Below, piece after piece: positions 14,521 to 23,288 of a stretch of 36,005 bases of DNA. The position numbers were made by a program, and so were the translations under genes. The notes under the pieces are model-generated. The model was not told the origin of the DNA and searched no databases. It saw only the letters and a program-made list of their open reading frames with translations. Origin of the DNA: Brevibacterium senegalense (GTDB lineage Bacteria; Actinomycetota; Actinomycetes; Actinomycetales; Brevibacteriaceae); contig NZ_HE978600.1 of NCBI RefSeq assembly GCF_000285835.1, positions 620,850 through 656,854 of the forward strand, written 5' to 3'. The stretch's first letter is position 1, and the number at the start of each line of letters is the position of its first letter.

Positions 14521-14538
14521 GGCCACGTCCTTTCAGTC

Positions 14539-15882
14539 TCAGCAGCACGAGGCGGCAGCAGGTGCGCCGATCGTCACCAGCTGGGGTTCTGCGGGCGCGT
14601 CACAGGATCCACCGAGGTCGGTGCTGCACACACCGGTCTCCGGAAGGTTGAGGTGCACCTCGTCCGCGGCGGCACGGTCACCGGCCATCGCCGCGGCGAT
14701 GGAGCGGACCTGCTCGTATCCGGTGGCCATGAGGAACGTCGGCGCCCGACCGTAGCTCTTCATACCCACGATGTAGAAGCCTGCTTCGGGATGGGACAGG
14801 ACGCTCTCGCCGTGCGGCTCGACGCTGCCGCAGGAATGGAACTCCGGGTCGATGAGCGGTCCAAGCTGGCGGGGAGCCTCCACTGCGGGATCGAGTTCGA
14901 GGCGCAGCTCGGCCAGCATCGACAAGTCCGGGCGGAAGCCGGTGGCCGGCACGAGCAGGTCGACCCTCAGCTCCTCGGGCCCGGCAGACCCGGTTGCGAG
15001 GACTCGGAGCTGGTCACCGGCAGCTTCGAAGCCGGAGATCGTGAACGTCGTGTGGACGTCGATGACGCCGGATTCGACGAGTGCGCGCAGGCGGGACCCG
15101 AGTGCTCCACGTGCGGCGAGTTCATCGCGGTCTTCTCCGCCGTAGACGCCGGTGACGTCAGCAGAGCGGACCGCCCAGCTGATCCGGGTCTCCGGGGCGT
15201 CCTGGGCCAGTTCGGCTAGGTCGAGCAGTGTGTTCGCTGCCGAATGTCCGGCACCGATCACGAGGATGTGACGGCCGGCGAATCGATCGCGATGGGCATC
15301 CGTGACGGCCGGCAGGGGCTGCGTGATGAGACCACGCGCCGCGGCCTCGGCTTCTCCGGGTGCGGGAAGACCTGATCGTCCCAGCGGATTGGGCTGCTCC
15401 CAGGTGCCGGAGGCGTCGATGACGCTGCGGGCCTGCACGTCGTCGTATGAGCCATCTGTCTGGGCGATGCGGACGAGGAACGGCGTGTTGTCGCGGTTCT
15501 GGCTGCGGGTCTTGTCGATGCCCTGGCGAGAGACCGCAACGACCCGGGTGCTGGTGCGGATGACGTGGCCCAGTGCTGCTGACAGCGGGGTCAGGTAGTC
15601 GTCGACGAGTTCGTGGCCGGTGGGCAGGGCGTCGAGGTCTGGCTCCTGCCACCCGTTGGGCTCCAATAAGCGCCTGGCGGCTTCATCAATGTTGTAGCGC
15701 CACGGCGAGAACAGTCGGGTGTGCCCCCATGTGCGGATTGCTGCAGCCACGGTGTCTCCGGCTTCGAGGACCACAGGGGTGAGGCCTCGTTCGCGGACAT
15801 GGGCGGCGGCGGCCAGTCCGACGGGACCGGCACCGATGATGACGACGGGCAGATCCTGGTGGGCACTCGCGAGGTCACGCAT
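14539..15882 (-). CDS. FAD/NAD(P)-binding oxidoreductase with C-terminal Cys pair
   Basis: A 447-residue flavoprotein related to pyridine-nucleotide monooxygenases/reductases. It has an FAD motif ([15 protein letters not shown]), a second nucleotide motif ([15 protein letters not shown]), and [14 protein letters not shown] near the C-terminus. The tail is cysteine-rich ([10 protein letters not shown]) and ends in SCC, so a vicinal pair closes the protein, as in mercuric reductase. Such a pair could bind As(III). It overlaps trxB by 8 bp (ATGCGTGA), so the two are tightly coupled. The reaction is unknown; the arsenic role is inferred from position and cysteines. Confidence 0.82.
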   Translation of the reverse strand: MRDLASAHQDLPVVIIGAGPVGLAAAAHVRERGLTPVVLEAGDTVAAAIRTWGHTRLFSPWRYNIDEAARRLLEPNGWQEPDLDALPTGHELVDDYLTPLSAALGHVIRTSTRVVAVSRQGIDKTRSQNRDNTPFLVRIAQTDGSYDDVQARSVIDASGTWEQPNPLGRSGLPAPGEAEAAARGLITQPLPAVTDAHRDRFAGRHILVIGAGHSAANTLLDLAELAQDAPETRISWAVRSADVTGVYGGEDRDELAARGALGSRLRALVESGVIDVHTTFTISGFEAAGDQLRVLATGSAGPEELRVDLLVPATGFRPDLSMLAELRLELDPAVEAPRQLGPLIDPEFHSCGSVEPHGESVLSHPEAGFYIVGMKSYGRAPTFLMATGYEQVRSIAAAMAGDRAAADEVHLNLPETGVCSTDLGGSCDAPAEPQLVTIGAPAAASCC

Positions 15883-16864
15883 GGCTGATCTCCTGAAGGA
15901 CGGGGGTGAGGGCCGGTGGTGCGATAGTGGCGAGGTAGCGCTCGGCGTCCAGCGCCGCTGAGCAGCCGGTGCCGGCTGCGGTGATGGCTTGGCGGTAGCG
16001 GTGATCGACCGCGTCGCCGCAGGCGAAGACGCCGGGCAGGTTGGTGTGGGTGGTCGGAGCGTCGACGAGGATGTATCCGTCCGGGTCCAGATCCAGCTGG
16101 CCGCGGAGGAGTTCGGTGCGGGGCAGGTGTCCGATGGCGACGAACACCCCGGTGGCGTCGAGATAGGTGGTCTGCCCAGACACGGAGTCCATCAGGGATA
16201 CTCCGGTGACCTTGTCTTCGCCGTGGATGGTGGTGATGTGGCTGTTGTAGACGAAGCGGATCTTCTCGTTCTCCCGGGCCCGCTCGGCCATGATCTTCGA
16301 GGCGCGCAGGGTGTCTCGGCGGACCACGATGGTCACTGTCTGGGCGAAGCGGGTGAGGAAGAGAGCTTCTTCCATCGCGGAGTCCCCACCACCGACGACC
16401 ACGATGTGCTGGTCGCGGAAGAAGAACCCGTCACAGGTGGCACACCAGGACACGCCGTGCCCGGTGAGTCGCTTCTCTTCGGGCAGACCAAGTTCCTTGT
16501 ACGCCGAACCGGTCGCCACGATCACCGCAGGTGCGCGGTACGTCGCCCCTGCCAGGGTGGTGACCTCTTTCAGAGTCCCGGTGAGTTCCACGGCGGTGAC
16601 GTCGTCGTATTCGATGCGGGCACCGAATCTGCTGGCCTGCGCGCTCAGACCCATCATCAAGTCCGGGCCCTGAATGCCGCCGGGGAAGCCGGGGAAGTTC
16701 TCCACGTCAGTGGTATTCATGAGAGCACCACCGTGTGTGACAGACCCGGCGATCACGCGCGGGGACAATCCCGCACGGGCGGCATAGATGGCAGCGGTAT
16801 AACCGGCGGGACCGGAACCAATGATGATCAGCTCATCGGTCGTGTCGAGAGGTGAGTTCGTCAT
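15875..16864 (-). CDS. trxB: Thioredoxin reductase of the arsenic operon
   Basis: A 329-residue NADPH-thioredoxin reductase: FAD motif [20 protein letters not shown], redox pair [10 protein letters not shown] (CxxC), NADPH motif [15 protein letters not shown] and closing FAD motif [21 protein letters not shown]. Similar reductases in Streptomyces arsenic clusters are called ArsT. It would recycle thioredoxin, or a related thiol carrier, for the ArsC enzymes. No thioredoxin gene is in the window, so a host thioredoxin is presumably used. It overlaps the FAD protein gene downstream and follows arsC with a 12 bp gap. Confidence 0.93.
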   Translation of the reverse strand: MTNSPLDTTDELIIIGSGPAGYTAAIYAARAGLSPRVIAGSVTHGGALMNTTDVENFPGFPGGIQGPDLMMGLSAQASRFGARIEYDDVTAVELTGTLKEVTTLAGATYRAPAVIVATGSAYKELGLPEEKRLTGHGVSWCATCDGFFFRDQHIVVVGGGDSAMEEALFLTRFAQTVTIVVRRDTLRASKIMAERARENEKIRFVYNSHITTIHGEDKVTGVSLMDSVSGQTTYLDATGVFVAIGHLPRTELLRGQLDLDPDGYILVDAPTTHTNLPGVFACGDAVDHRYRQAITAAGTGCSAALDAERYLATIAPPALTPVLQEISHA

Positions 16865-16876
16865 CGTGTCGTCGTC

Positions 16877-17302
16877 TCAGTTCGATGCGGTCGGTGTCGG
16901 AATCAGTTCGCTGATCAGCTGCTGGATACGGGACTTGATGTCGTCGCGGACCACGCGGACGTCGTCGATGCCCTTGCCTGCCGGGTCGGTCAGTTCCCAG
17001 TCCTCGTAGCGCTTGCCGGGGAAGATCGGGCAGGCGTCGCCGCAGCCCATGGTGATCACGACATCGGAGGCCTGCACCGCCTCGGTGGTCAGCACCTTCG
17101 GGGACGCTGCGGTGATGTCGATGTCTTCTTCGGCCATTGCCTCCACGGCGACCGGGTTGATCTGGTCGGCAGGTTCGGAGCCGGCCGAGCGGACCTCGAT
17201 CCGGTCACCGGCCAAAGCGGTGAGGTAACCCGCCGCTATCTGGGAGCGGCCGGCGTTGTGGACACAGACGAAGAGGACGCTGGGCTTGGGTGCAGAAGTC
17301 AT
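16877..17302 (-). CDS. arsC: Arsenate reductase, thioredoxin-type
   Basis: A 141-residue low-molecular-weight-phosphatase-fold ArsC without the extra helical domain. It has the P-loop CVHNAGRSQIAAGY (CX5R) and ITMGCGDACPIFPGKRYEDWEL, with the additional redox cysteines. It is similar to the C-terminal part of the 13891-14520 product. GGAAGA upstream supports ATG 17302. Together with the adjacent trxB it suggests a thioredoxin-coupled reduction of arsenate. Confidence 0.93.
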   Translation of the reverse strand: MTSAPKPSVLFVCVHNAGRSQIAAGYLTALAGDRIEVRSAGSEPADQINPVAVEAMAEEDIDITAASPKVLTTEAVQASDVVITMGCGDACPIFPGKRYEDWELTDPAGKGIDDVRVVRDDIKSRIQQLISELIPTPTASN

Positions 17303-17329
17303 GGGGTGTCTTCCAATCAGGGGGTGGGG

Positions 17330-17749
17330 TCAGTGGGGGAGGAGTTCGGCGTGCAGGGCACGGACGCGGGCGTCGATGTCGCCACAGACCAGGCGCATCC
17401 GCTCAAGTCCTTCGATGCCGCGCTCGGAGGGCTCATCGGTCGTCCACGTCTCGATGGTGGCCGTCATGCCCGCGACGGGCTCCACGTGGGCCTCCTGGCC
17501 GAGCACGACGACTCGATCGACGCGGCGCAGCAGCTCCGGGTCAATCGGTTTGGGCTGCTCATCCGCCATATCGGCTCCTGCTTCGGCGACCGCTTCTGCG
17601 GAGAGGCTGTTGAGAGAGCCGCCCGGCGCGGTGCCTGCCGAGTGGACCTCAACCGTGTCGCCAGCGCGGTGGCGCAGCAGGGCCGCGGCCATCTGCGACT
17701 TGCCGCCGTTCTTGACGCAGACGAACAGCACGCTGGGCTTGCCGGTCAT
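17330..17749 (-). CDS. arsC: Arsenate-mycothiol transferase-type ArsC
   Basis: A 139-residue phosphatase-fold protein whose P-loop is [15 protein letters not shown]: Lys replaces the usual Arg of CX5R. This NGGKSQ form is typical of Corynebacterium ArsC1/ArsC2, which join arsenate to mycothiol for reduction by mycoredoxin. The extra cysteine motif GCGDACP of the thioredoxin type is missing. Its start overlaps the acr3 stop (ATGA), so it is coupled to the efflux pump. This gene is the best indication of an actinobacterial, mycothiol-making host. Confidence 0.9.
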   Translation of the reverse strand: MTGKPSVLFVCVKNGGKSQMAAALLRHRAGDTVEVHSAGTAPGGSLNSLSAEAVAEAGADMADEQPKPIDPELLRRVDRVVVLGQEAHVEPVAGMTATIETWTTDEPSERGIEGLERMRLVCGDIDARVRALHAELLPH

Positions 17750-18864
17750 GATCGCACCCCCGCGACTGCACGGTTCGGGACGGTCGGGTCGTTGCGAAAA
17801 AGCTTGGGCCCAAGCCAGAGAGCGACGTAGACGAGGCCGACGAGGACGGGGACCTCGATCAACGGGCCGACGACTCCCGCCAACGCCTGGCCCGAGGTGA
17901 TACCGAAGGTGCCGATCGACACGGCGATGGCCAGTTCGAAGTTGTTTCCCGAGGCGGTGAAGGCCACGCTGGTCGACTTCGCGTAGTTCAGCCCCACCGC
18001 TTTCGACGCGAACAGGCTGATTGCAAACATGAGCACGAAGTACAGCAGCAACGGCACCGCCATCCGCGCCACGTCCAGAGGCTGCGATGTGATCGCCTCA
18101 CCCTGCATCGCGAACAGCAGCACGATCGTGAACAGCAGCCCGTAGAGCGCCCACGGGCCGATCATCGGCAGGAACGTCTCCTCGTACCAGTGGCGACCCT
18201 TGGCCTTCTCTCCCAGTACGCGGGTGAGGAAGCCCGCCAGCAGCGGGATGCCGAGGAAGACGAGCACCGATGCCACGATCGCCCACACGGAGAACTGCGC
18301 CGAAGTCGTCTCCAGTCCCAGCCAGGACGGCAGCACCTGCAGGTAGAACCAGCCCAGCGCACCGAAGGCCACGACCTGGAAGACGGAATTGATGGCAACC
18401 AGCACCGCGGCAGCCTCTCTGTCGCCGCAGGCGAGGTCGTTCCAGATGAAGACCATGGCGATGCAGCGGGCCAGGCCGACGATGATCAGTCCGGTGCGGA
18501 ACTCCGGCAGGTCGGGCAGGAAGACCCAGGCGAGCGTGAACATGAAGGCCGGACCGACGACCCAGTTGAGGAACAGCGACAGGGTCAACAGCTTCCGGTC
18601 CCCGGTCACCCGGTGCATCTCGTCGTAGCGGACCTTCGCCAGCACCGGATACATCATGACCAGCAGACCGATCGCGATCGGCACGGAGATCCCACCGACC
18701 TTCACAGAGTCCAAGGCCGTGTCGAGCCCGGGCACGAAGCGCCCCAGCAGCAGACCCACGGCCATCGCAATCAGGATCCACACCGCCAGCCACCGGTCCA
18801 GGAAGGACATCTCCTTCGCCACCGGCACCGCGTTCTGCGCAGCCGTTGTTGCAGTGGTGCTCAT
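17746..18864 (-). CDS. acr3: Arsenite efflux permease, ACR3 family
   Basis: A 372-residue membrane protein with about ten hydrophobic segments and ACR3 signatures: [38 protein letters not shown] with the essential cysteine, and [14 protein letters not shown] near the C-terminus. It exports As(III) from the cytosol using the proton gradient. ATG 18864 is preferred because GGAG lies 9-12 bases upstream; a start two codons earlier is possible. It leads the leftward arsenic operon, divergent from arsR. Confidence 0.95.
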   Translation of the reverse strand: MSTTATTAAQNAVPVAKEMSFLDRWLAVWILIAMAVGLLLGRFVPGLDTALDSVKVGGISVPIAIGLLVMMYPVLAKVRYDEMHRVTGDRKLLTLSLFLNWVVGPAFMFTLAWVFLPDLPEFRTGLIIVGLARCIAMVFIWNDLACGDREAAAVLVAINSVFQVVAFGALGWFYLQVLPSWLGLETTSAQFSVWAIVASVLVFLGIPLLAGFLTRVLGEKAKGRHWYEETFLPMIGPWALYGLLFTIVLLFAMQGEAITSQPLDVARMAVPLLLYFVLMFAISLFASKAVGLNYAKSTSVAFTASGNNFELAIAVSIGTFGITSGQALAGVVGPLIEVPVLVGLVYVALWLGPKLFRNDPTVPNRAVAGVRS

Positions 18865-18947
18865 CGGCACTAAGCTCCTTGTATCGATGGATGTCTATGG
18901 AACAGACTAAGCGCATGCATCGATGAGCGTCAATGTATGATGGTGTG
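18865..18947. promoter_or_regulatory. Divergent ars promoter/operator region
   Basis: This 83 bp gap between acr3 (minus) and arsR (plus) must hold both promoters. It is less GC-rich than its surroundings and contains two ATCGATG-bearing segments (18883-18889 and 18919-18925), the second in GCATCGATGAGCGTCAATG. These are plausible ArsR half-sites; no experimental consensus is available to confirm them. Confidence 0.5.
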
Positions 18948-19304
18948 ATGAGTACTTCAGTGGAAACCAGTGAGCTGCGTCTCGGAGCCGCGACCGAATG
19001 CTGTGCGTTGGACGCGTCCCCGCTAGGGGTCTCAGATGCCGACCGGATGGCGAAGAAGCTCAAGGCGCTGTCCGATCCGACGCGATTGCGCGTCTTGTCG
19101 CATGTGGCGGCCCAAGGCTGCGACGCAGTGTGCGCCTGCGACCTGATCGACGTCCTCGACATCAGCCAGCCCACGATCAGCCACCACCTCAAGAAACTCG
19201 TCGAAGCAGGCCTCCTGACCCGAGAGCAGCGCGGGAAATGGGCCCATTACACCGTCGTGCGCGAAGCATTCGCAGAGCTGCGTCAATTCTTGTCGCTGGA
19301 CTGA
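18948..19304 (+). CDS. arsR: Arsenic-responsive repressor
   Basis: A 118-residue ArsR/SmtB-family winged-helix repressor with DPTRLRVLSHV, ISQPTISHHLKKLVEAGLL and the wing RGKWAHYTV. The N-terminal ECC (Cys18, Cys19) and VCACDLIDVLD match the three-cysteine As(III) site of Corynebacterium ArsR rather than the ELCVCDL site of E. coli ArsR. ATG 18948 is chosen, though ATG 18933 is in frame. It faces acr3 and should control both directions from the shared gap. Confidence 0.92.
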   Translation: MSTSVETSELRLGAATECCALDASPLGVSDADRMAKKLKALSDPTRLRVLSHVAAQGCDAVCACDLIDVLDISQPTISHHLKKLVEAGLLTREQRGKWAHYTVVREAFAELRQFLSLD

Positions 19305-19326
19305 CCGCTACGGGGGCGTACCGAGA

Positions 19327-20379
19327 GTGACTGAGCGCGTCGATGTCGTAGTCATCGGGGGCGGACAAGCAGGGCTGGCGATCGGTTACTACCTTCGTCG
19401 TGCCGGCCTGTCGTTCGTGATCCTTGACGACCGCGAAAGGTCAGGGGGCGCATGGCAGAGCACCTGGCCATCGTTGCGCCTGTTCTCACCAGCACAGTAC
19501 TCATCGCTACCGGGCCGTCCGATGCCCGCGTCGCCGCGCGCCAACCCCGACGCGTCTCATGTGATTGACTACCTCGCTGACTACGAGGAGCGCTACCGAC
19601 TGCCCGTGCGGCGGCCGATCCAGGTCGACCACGTCGAGCATGGGCCCGAGGGGTTCCGCGTAGCTACGCACTACGAAGACTGGCTGGCACGCATCGTCGT
19701 GAACACGACGGGCACTTGGTCTCAACCGTTCTGGCCGTCCATGCCGGGGCAGTCAACGTTCCAGGGAGTCCAGGTGCACAGCGCCTGGTACCGCGGCCCA
19801 GAACAGTTCGAGAACTCTTCCGTGCTCGTCGTCGGTGGGGCGAATTCCGGCGCTCAGATCGCAGCGGACCTCGTTGGCAGCGCCGAGGTGACCTGGTGTC
19901 TACGCGGAGAGCCTCGCTACCTGCCCGATGACGTCGACGGGCGCGAATTGTTCCGAGTGGCAAGCCAGCAGGTGCGCGCGAGAGCAACAGGCCAGCCCGA
20001 TCCCGGCGGGGTAAGCGATCTGGGCGACATCGTCGCTGTCCCACCTGTCAGGCGGGCACGTGATGCTGGGTTGCTGACCGCTCAACCGATGTTTGAGCAC
20101 TTCAGTCCCGGCGGCGTGGTTTGGCCCAACGGAAGAACGCATTGCATTGAGGCCGTGGTGTGGTGCACCGGCTTCCGTCCAGCGTTGCGCCATCTACGCC
20201 GTCTCGACCTCCGGGAATCCGACGGAACAATCGATCTGAACGGGACCGCTTCCACACGTATCCCGGGCCTTTATCTCGTCGGCTACGGCGACTGGACCGG
20301 GCCAGGGTCAGCCACCCTCATCGGCGTCGGAGCAACAGCGAAAGCTACCGCCAATGACATCCGCTCCAAACTCGTCTGA
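19327..20379 (+). CDS. arsO: ArsO-like flavin-dependent monooxygenase
   Basis: A 350-residue FAD/NADPH monooxygenase of the type found in actinobacterial arsenic clusters as ArsO. FAD motif VVIGGGQAGLAIGYYLRRAG, GGAWQSTWPSLRLFSP, NADPH motif VVGGANSGAQIAADL, and VVWCTGFRPAL are visible. It begins at GTG 19327, 22 bp after arsR. It probably oxidises an arsenic compound or supplies resistance to an organoarsenical, but its substrate is not established. It is not a close copy of the other flavoprotein here. Confidence 0.87.
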   Translation: MTERVDVVVIGGGQAGLAIGYYLRRAGLSFVILDDRERSGGAWQSTWPSLRLFSPAQYSSLPGRPMPASPRANPDASHVIDYLADYEERYRLPVRRPIQVDHVEHGPEGFRVATHYEDWLARIVVNTTGTWSQPFWPSMPGQSTFQGVQVHSAWYRGPEQFENSSVLVVGGANSGAQIAADLVGSAEVTWCLRGEPRYLPDDVDGRELFRVASQQVRARATGQPDPGGVSDLGDIVAVPPVRRARDAGLLTAQPMFEHFSPGGVVWPNGRTHCIEAVVWCTGFRPALRHLRRLDLRESDGTIDLNGTASTRIPGLYLVGYGDWTGPGSATLIGVGATAKATANDIRSKLV

Positions 20380-20466
20380 GAAATTTCCTCAACCGATTGC
20401 CACAGCAACCTACCGGCTCTCATAACGCCTTCGACCTGGAGCGCGGGGGAACCTAGAGGCGGCCAG

Positions 20467-21078
20467 TCACCGCTGCAGTAGCTTGCTTCCGGCGGACCGA
20501 AGTTCACCAGTGGGAGAGACGTGGCGATACAGGGTCTGCCGCGTGACCCCGAGTTCCTTGCATAGGTCTCCGACGTGAGTGCCCGGCTGGCCCATTGAAG
20601 CCATCGCTAATCGGACTTTCGCCGGCGTCATCTTGAAGGGCCGGCCGCCCTTCCGCCCACGAGCACGAGCTGAGGTCAGCCCAGCCTTGGTGCGCTCGGA
20701 GATGAGCTCTCGTTCGAACTCCGCCAGCGCAGCGAAGATGCCGAACACCAATTTTCCGGAAGCGGTGGTGGTGTCGATGGCTGCTCCTTGTCCGGTGAGT
20801 ACTTTAAGCCCGATGTCGCGGTCGGTGAGGTCGTGGACGATGTTGACCAGGTGGCGCAGGTCTCGGCCGAGCCTGTCGAGTTTCCACACGATCAGGGTGT
20901 CACCGGACCGGAGAGCTTTCAGGCAAGCCAAGAGCTCCGGACGGTCGTCCTTCTTACCGGAGGCTTTGTCTTCATAGAACTGTTCGGGGCCGACGCCGGC
21001 GGCGGTGAGTGCATCCCGTTGCAGATCCGTGGTTTGAGATCCGTCGGCTTTCGACACTCGGATGTATCCGACCAGCAT
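20467..21078 (-). CDS. tniR: Transposon resolvase
   Basis: A 203-residue serine recombinase, complete: LVGYIRVSKADGSQTTDLQRDAL with nucleophile Ser, DKASGKKDDRPELLACLKALRSGDTL, WKLDRLGRDLRHLV, ELISERTKAGL, and a C-terminal helix-turn-helix (VGDLCKELGVTRQTLYRHV). ATG 21078 is chosen because GGAGG lies 7 bases upstream; a longer start at 21120 lacks support. It resolves cointegrates formed by tniABQ at the res region upstream. It is the last tni gene, as in Tn5053. Confidence 0.93.
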   Translation of the reverse strand: MLVGYIRVSKADGSQTTDLQRDALTAAGVGPEQFYEDKASGKKDDRPELLACLKALRSGDTLIVWKLDRLGRDLRHLVNIVHDLTDRDIGLKVLTGQGAAIDTTTASGKLVFGIFAALAEFERELISERTKAGLTSARARGRKGGRPFKMTPAKVRLAMASMGQPGTHVGDLCKELGVTRQTLYRHVSPTGELRSAGSKLLQR

Positions 21079-21201
21079 CGCCAAACCTCCATCACTTATA
21101 CGTTCGTTTACGTGACACACAGATCATATTTCCACTGATCACCGAAAGCTGTCACTTAACCCGTTAGTTATTCTACGTGTCGCAGACGGTGCAGAAGACC
21201 A
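21079..21201. other. Probable res site of the transposon
   Basis: This gap between tniR and tniQ is notably AT-rich for the window, with repeated short motifs (TTATACGTTCGTTTACGTGACA, given as 21096-21117; GTCACTTAACCCGTTAG; CTACGTGTCGC). In Tn402/Tn5053 elements the res site lies exactly here. Subsite borders cannot be set by eye. Confidence 0.55.
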
Positions 21202-22374
21202 TTATTGTGACAAGTAGTCGAGGGGGATGCCGAGCTCTTCGAAATTGGTGCGGACTCGTTGAGTGTGCTCGTCGTCGGCGCGGCGGTAGAGCGTCATGAG
21301 ATTGAACAGCTGACGTGCACTGTCCGGGTTCTGCCTGGCCTCCTCGACGGCAGCATCCACCGCGTCGCTGAACGCCTTCCAGGCTGCTCCGGGAGAATCT
21401 GCTGTTGTAGTCTGCTGTGGCTTGCCTGGGTCGATAGAGGCATCGGGTTCGGGGAGGAACAATGCGGCCTCGCGGCCGAGGCCGGTGAGATGACTGTTTT
21501 CGAGCAGGCGCATCGCGTTTGCTGCGGCTTCGAGGGTTCGTTGTTGTTTCTGCGGAGTCTGCGTTTCAAACGGCCGCCACATCGCTTGGCCGGCCCGGAC
21601 TGGATATCCAGTGCGCTGCCACACCTCGCGTGTCAGCCGCTGCGCGGCGCCGCAGTCGCTCATGGTTGCGCCGAGTTCGTCGATCAGGGTGCGGAGCAGT
21701 CGGAACCAGGTGCCGGCGTGGATGCAGTGTCGTGGAAGGTTGACGGTTCCGGTTGTCAGTGCTTGCCACGTCCGGTCGTCCATTCGCCGGATCGCGGGTG
21801 CGGCTCTCTGTGGTTCGGGGGCGCTTGATGGGTCGCGCCAGGCGTAGTAGTAGCCGGGTGGGCCGTCGTGGTGTTCAAGCCAGCAGTGGTGGAAGGGACA
21901 GGAGAGCATCAGGGGCAGCGACCACGTCACGAGGTAGGGACGAGGCGGCGTGGAATCGCGCACGCAGTGTGGGCAGGCTCGGTAGTGCCGGACAGCAGGG
22001 GTCGGGACCCATGCTCGCCACGAGTCCACCGTCCGGCGACGCAGGTTCCTCTCGGGTAAGAGAACTGCCAATTGCCGGATGTAGGTGCTGAACGCATCGG
22101 AGCTGGGCTCGATGTCGTCCAGGAGCCATGGGGTGTACCCGCTGATGCTCATTAGGCGAATGTGATCGGTGCTCACTCCGGTCCGGATCGTCAGCTGCTC
22201 GATCAATCCCTCCGGTGGGGCCAGGTCGAGATCCGTATTGCGATCGAGGGAGTAGCCGATATCGAAGGTGAGATCATCGATGGTGGTCCCGTACTCGTCG
22301 GCGATCCGGTGCAGCCACAAGGTGAGGGCTTCGCCCGGAATCGGCCGCGGATGTACGGGCCAGCGAGAGATCAC
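21202..22374 (-). CDS. tniQ: TniQ transposition protein
   Basis: A 390-residue TniQ-family protein. The N-terminus WPVHPRPIPGEALTLWLHRIA is the family signature. Zinc-ribbon-type cysteines follow (CPHC and CPFHHC, around residues 135-170). TniQ links the ATPase and target in Tn402- and Tn7-like transposition. Its GTG start overlaps the tniB stop by four bases. The C-terminal part is poorly conserved, as usual. Confidence 0.92.
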   Translation of the reverse strand: MISRWPVHPRPIPGEALTLWLHRIADEYGTTIDDLTFDIGYSLDRNTDLDLAPPEGLIEQLTIRTGVSTDHIRLMSISGYTPWLLDDIEPSSDAFSTYIRQLAVLLPERNLRRRTVDSWRAWVPTPAVRHYRACPHCVRDSTPPRPYLVTWSLPLMLSCPFHHCWLEHHDGPPGYYYAWRDPSSAPEPQRAAPAIRRMDDRTWQALTTGTVNLPRHCIHAGTWFRLLRTLIDELGATMSDCGAAQRLTREVWQRTGYPVRAGQAMWRPFETQTPQKQQRTLEAAANAMRLLENSHLTGLGREAALFLPEPDASIDPGKPQQTTTADSPGAAWKAFSDAVDAAVEEARQNPDSARQLFNLMTLYRRADDEHTQRVRTNFEELGIPLDYLSQ

Positions 22375-23288
22375 ATCAGCTCGCGTTCAAACAGTCTTCG
22401 TCGCTCCGTTGGTCCGACGTAGTCGGCCATGGTCAACGTGCGGTGATTGATCATCTCAACACTGCTTTCGACGGCGGCAACGGCAGCCGCCGTCAGCAGG
22501 TGCGCAAGCTCGCCGATTGTTCCTTCACTGCGGGCCAGCAAGTACTGCGTCATATCTTCGGTATCGATGAGTGAGGGGCGCCGCAGTGGGAAGGCTGCCG
22601 CGAAGCTGGCCAAGAGCGATCGGGCGTCCTCGCCTGCCTCCCAGACCGGCAGGACGAAGGGCTCGAACCGATTCTCCAGCTGATCGTCGGAGCGTATCGC
22701 CAGATATGCCTCACGGGTGCCGACTCCGACGAGCGGGATCCGCAGCTCGTTACCGAGGAACCGCAAGAGGTTTAAGAACTCTCGCCGGACGTCACCACGC
22801 CCGGCCAGCACATTGTGCAGCTCATCGATCACCAGCATCTGCACACCGACGTCACGCAGCAGGGAGAGCGCGAGGCGCTCGAGCTCGATCACACGAGGTC
22901 GTGGCCGCAGTGGCGTGCCGAGGGCGGCGAGGATAGCGGTATAGAACCGCAAAGGCGACGGCTCCGAGGGCATCTGTACGCACAGCACTGGGATGTGTTC
23001 CCGATCCAACTCACTCGTGGGCAGGTGTTGACGGCGAAACCTCTCGATGATCATGGACTTGCCGTTATTCGTCGGCCCCACAAGCAGCAGGTTTGGCATC
23101 CGTTGCTTCCGCGGCCACCCGAGCAGCGTTTCCAACCGCCCGACAGCCTCGACGGCCTTCGGGTATCCGATCCAGCGGTCGGCTCGAATCCTGTGGACCC
23201 GCTCCGCGGCCGGCAGCCGCGCCGTCGACTGTGCAGATGGATGCAGATGCGACAGATCCGTTGGCGGGTCCTCGTCGACCGTCACCAT
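22371..23288 (-). CDS. tniB: TniB AAA+ transposition ATPase
   Basis: A 305-residue AAA+ ATPase related to TnsC/IstB. Walker A is GPTNNGKS (about residue 71), Walker B MLVIDELHN (about 138), and sensor-type residues lie in GVGTREAYLAIRSDDQLENRF. It loads onto target DNA and activates the transposase. The N-terminus has the short RIRADRWIGYPKA segment common to TniB. It overlaps tniA by 7 bp (ATGGTGA). Confidence 0.95.
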   Translation of the reverse strand: MVTVDEDPPTDLSHLHPSAQSTARLPAAERVHRIRADRWIGYPKAVEAVGRLETLLGWPRKQRMPNLLLVGPTNNGKSMIIERFRRQHLPTSELDREHIPVLCVQMPSEPSPLRFYTAILAALGTPLRPRPRVIELERLALSLLRDVGVQMLVIDELHNVLAGRGDVRREFLNLLRFLGNELRIPLVGVGTREAYLAIRSDDQLENRFEPFVLPVWEAGEDARSLLASFAAAFPLRRPSLIDTEDMTQYLLARSEGTIGELAHLLTAAAVAAVESSVEMINHRTLTMADYVGPTERRRLFERELM

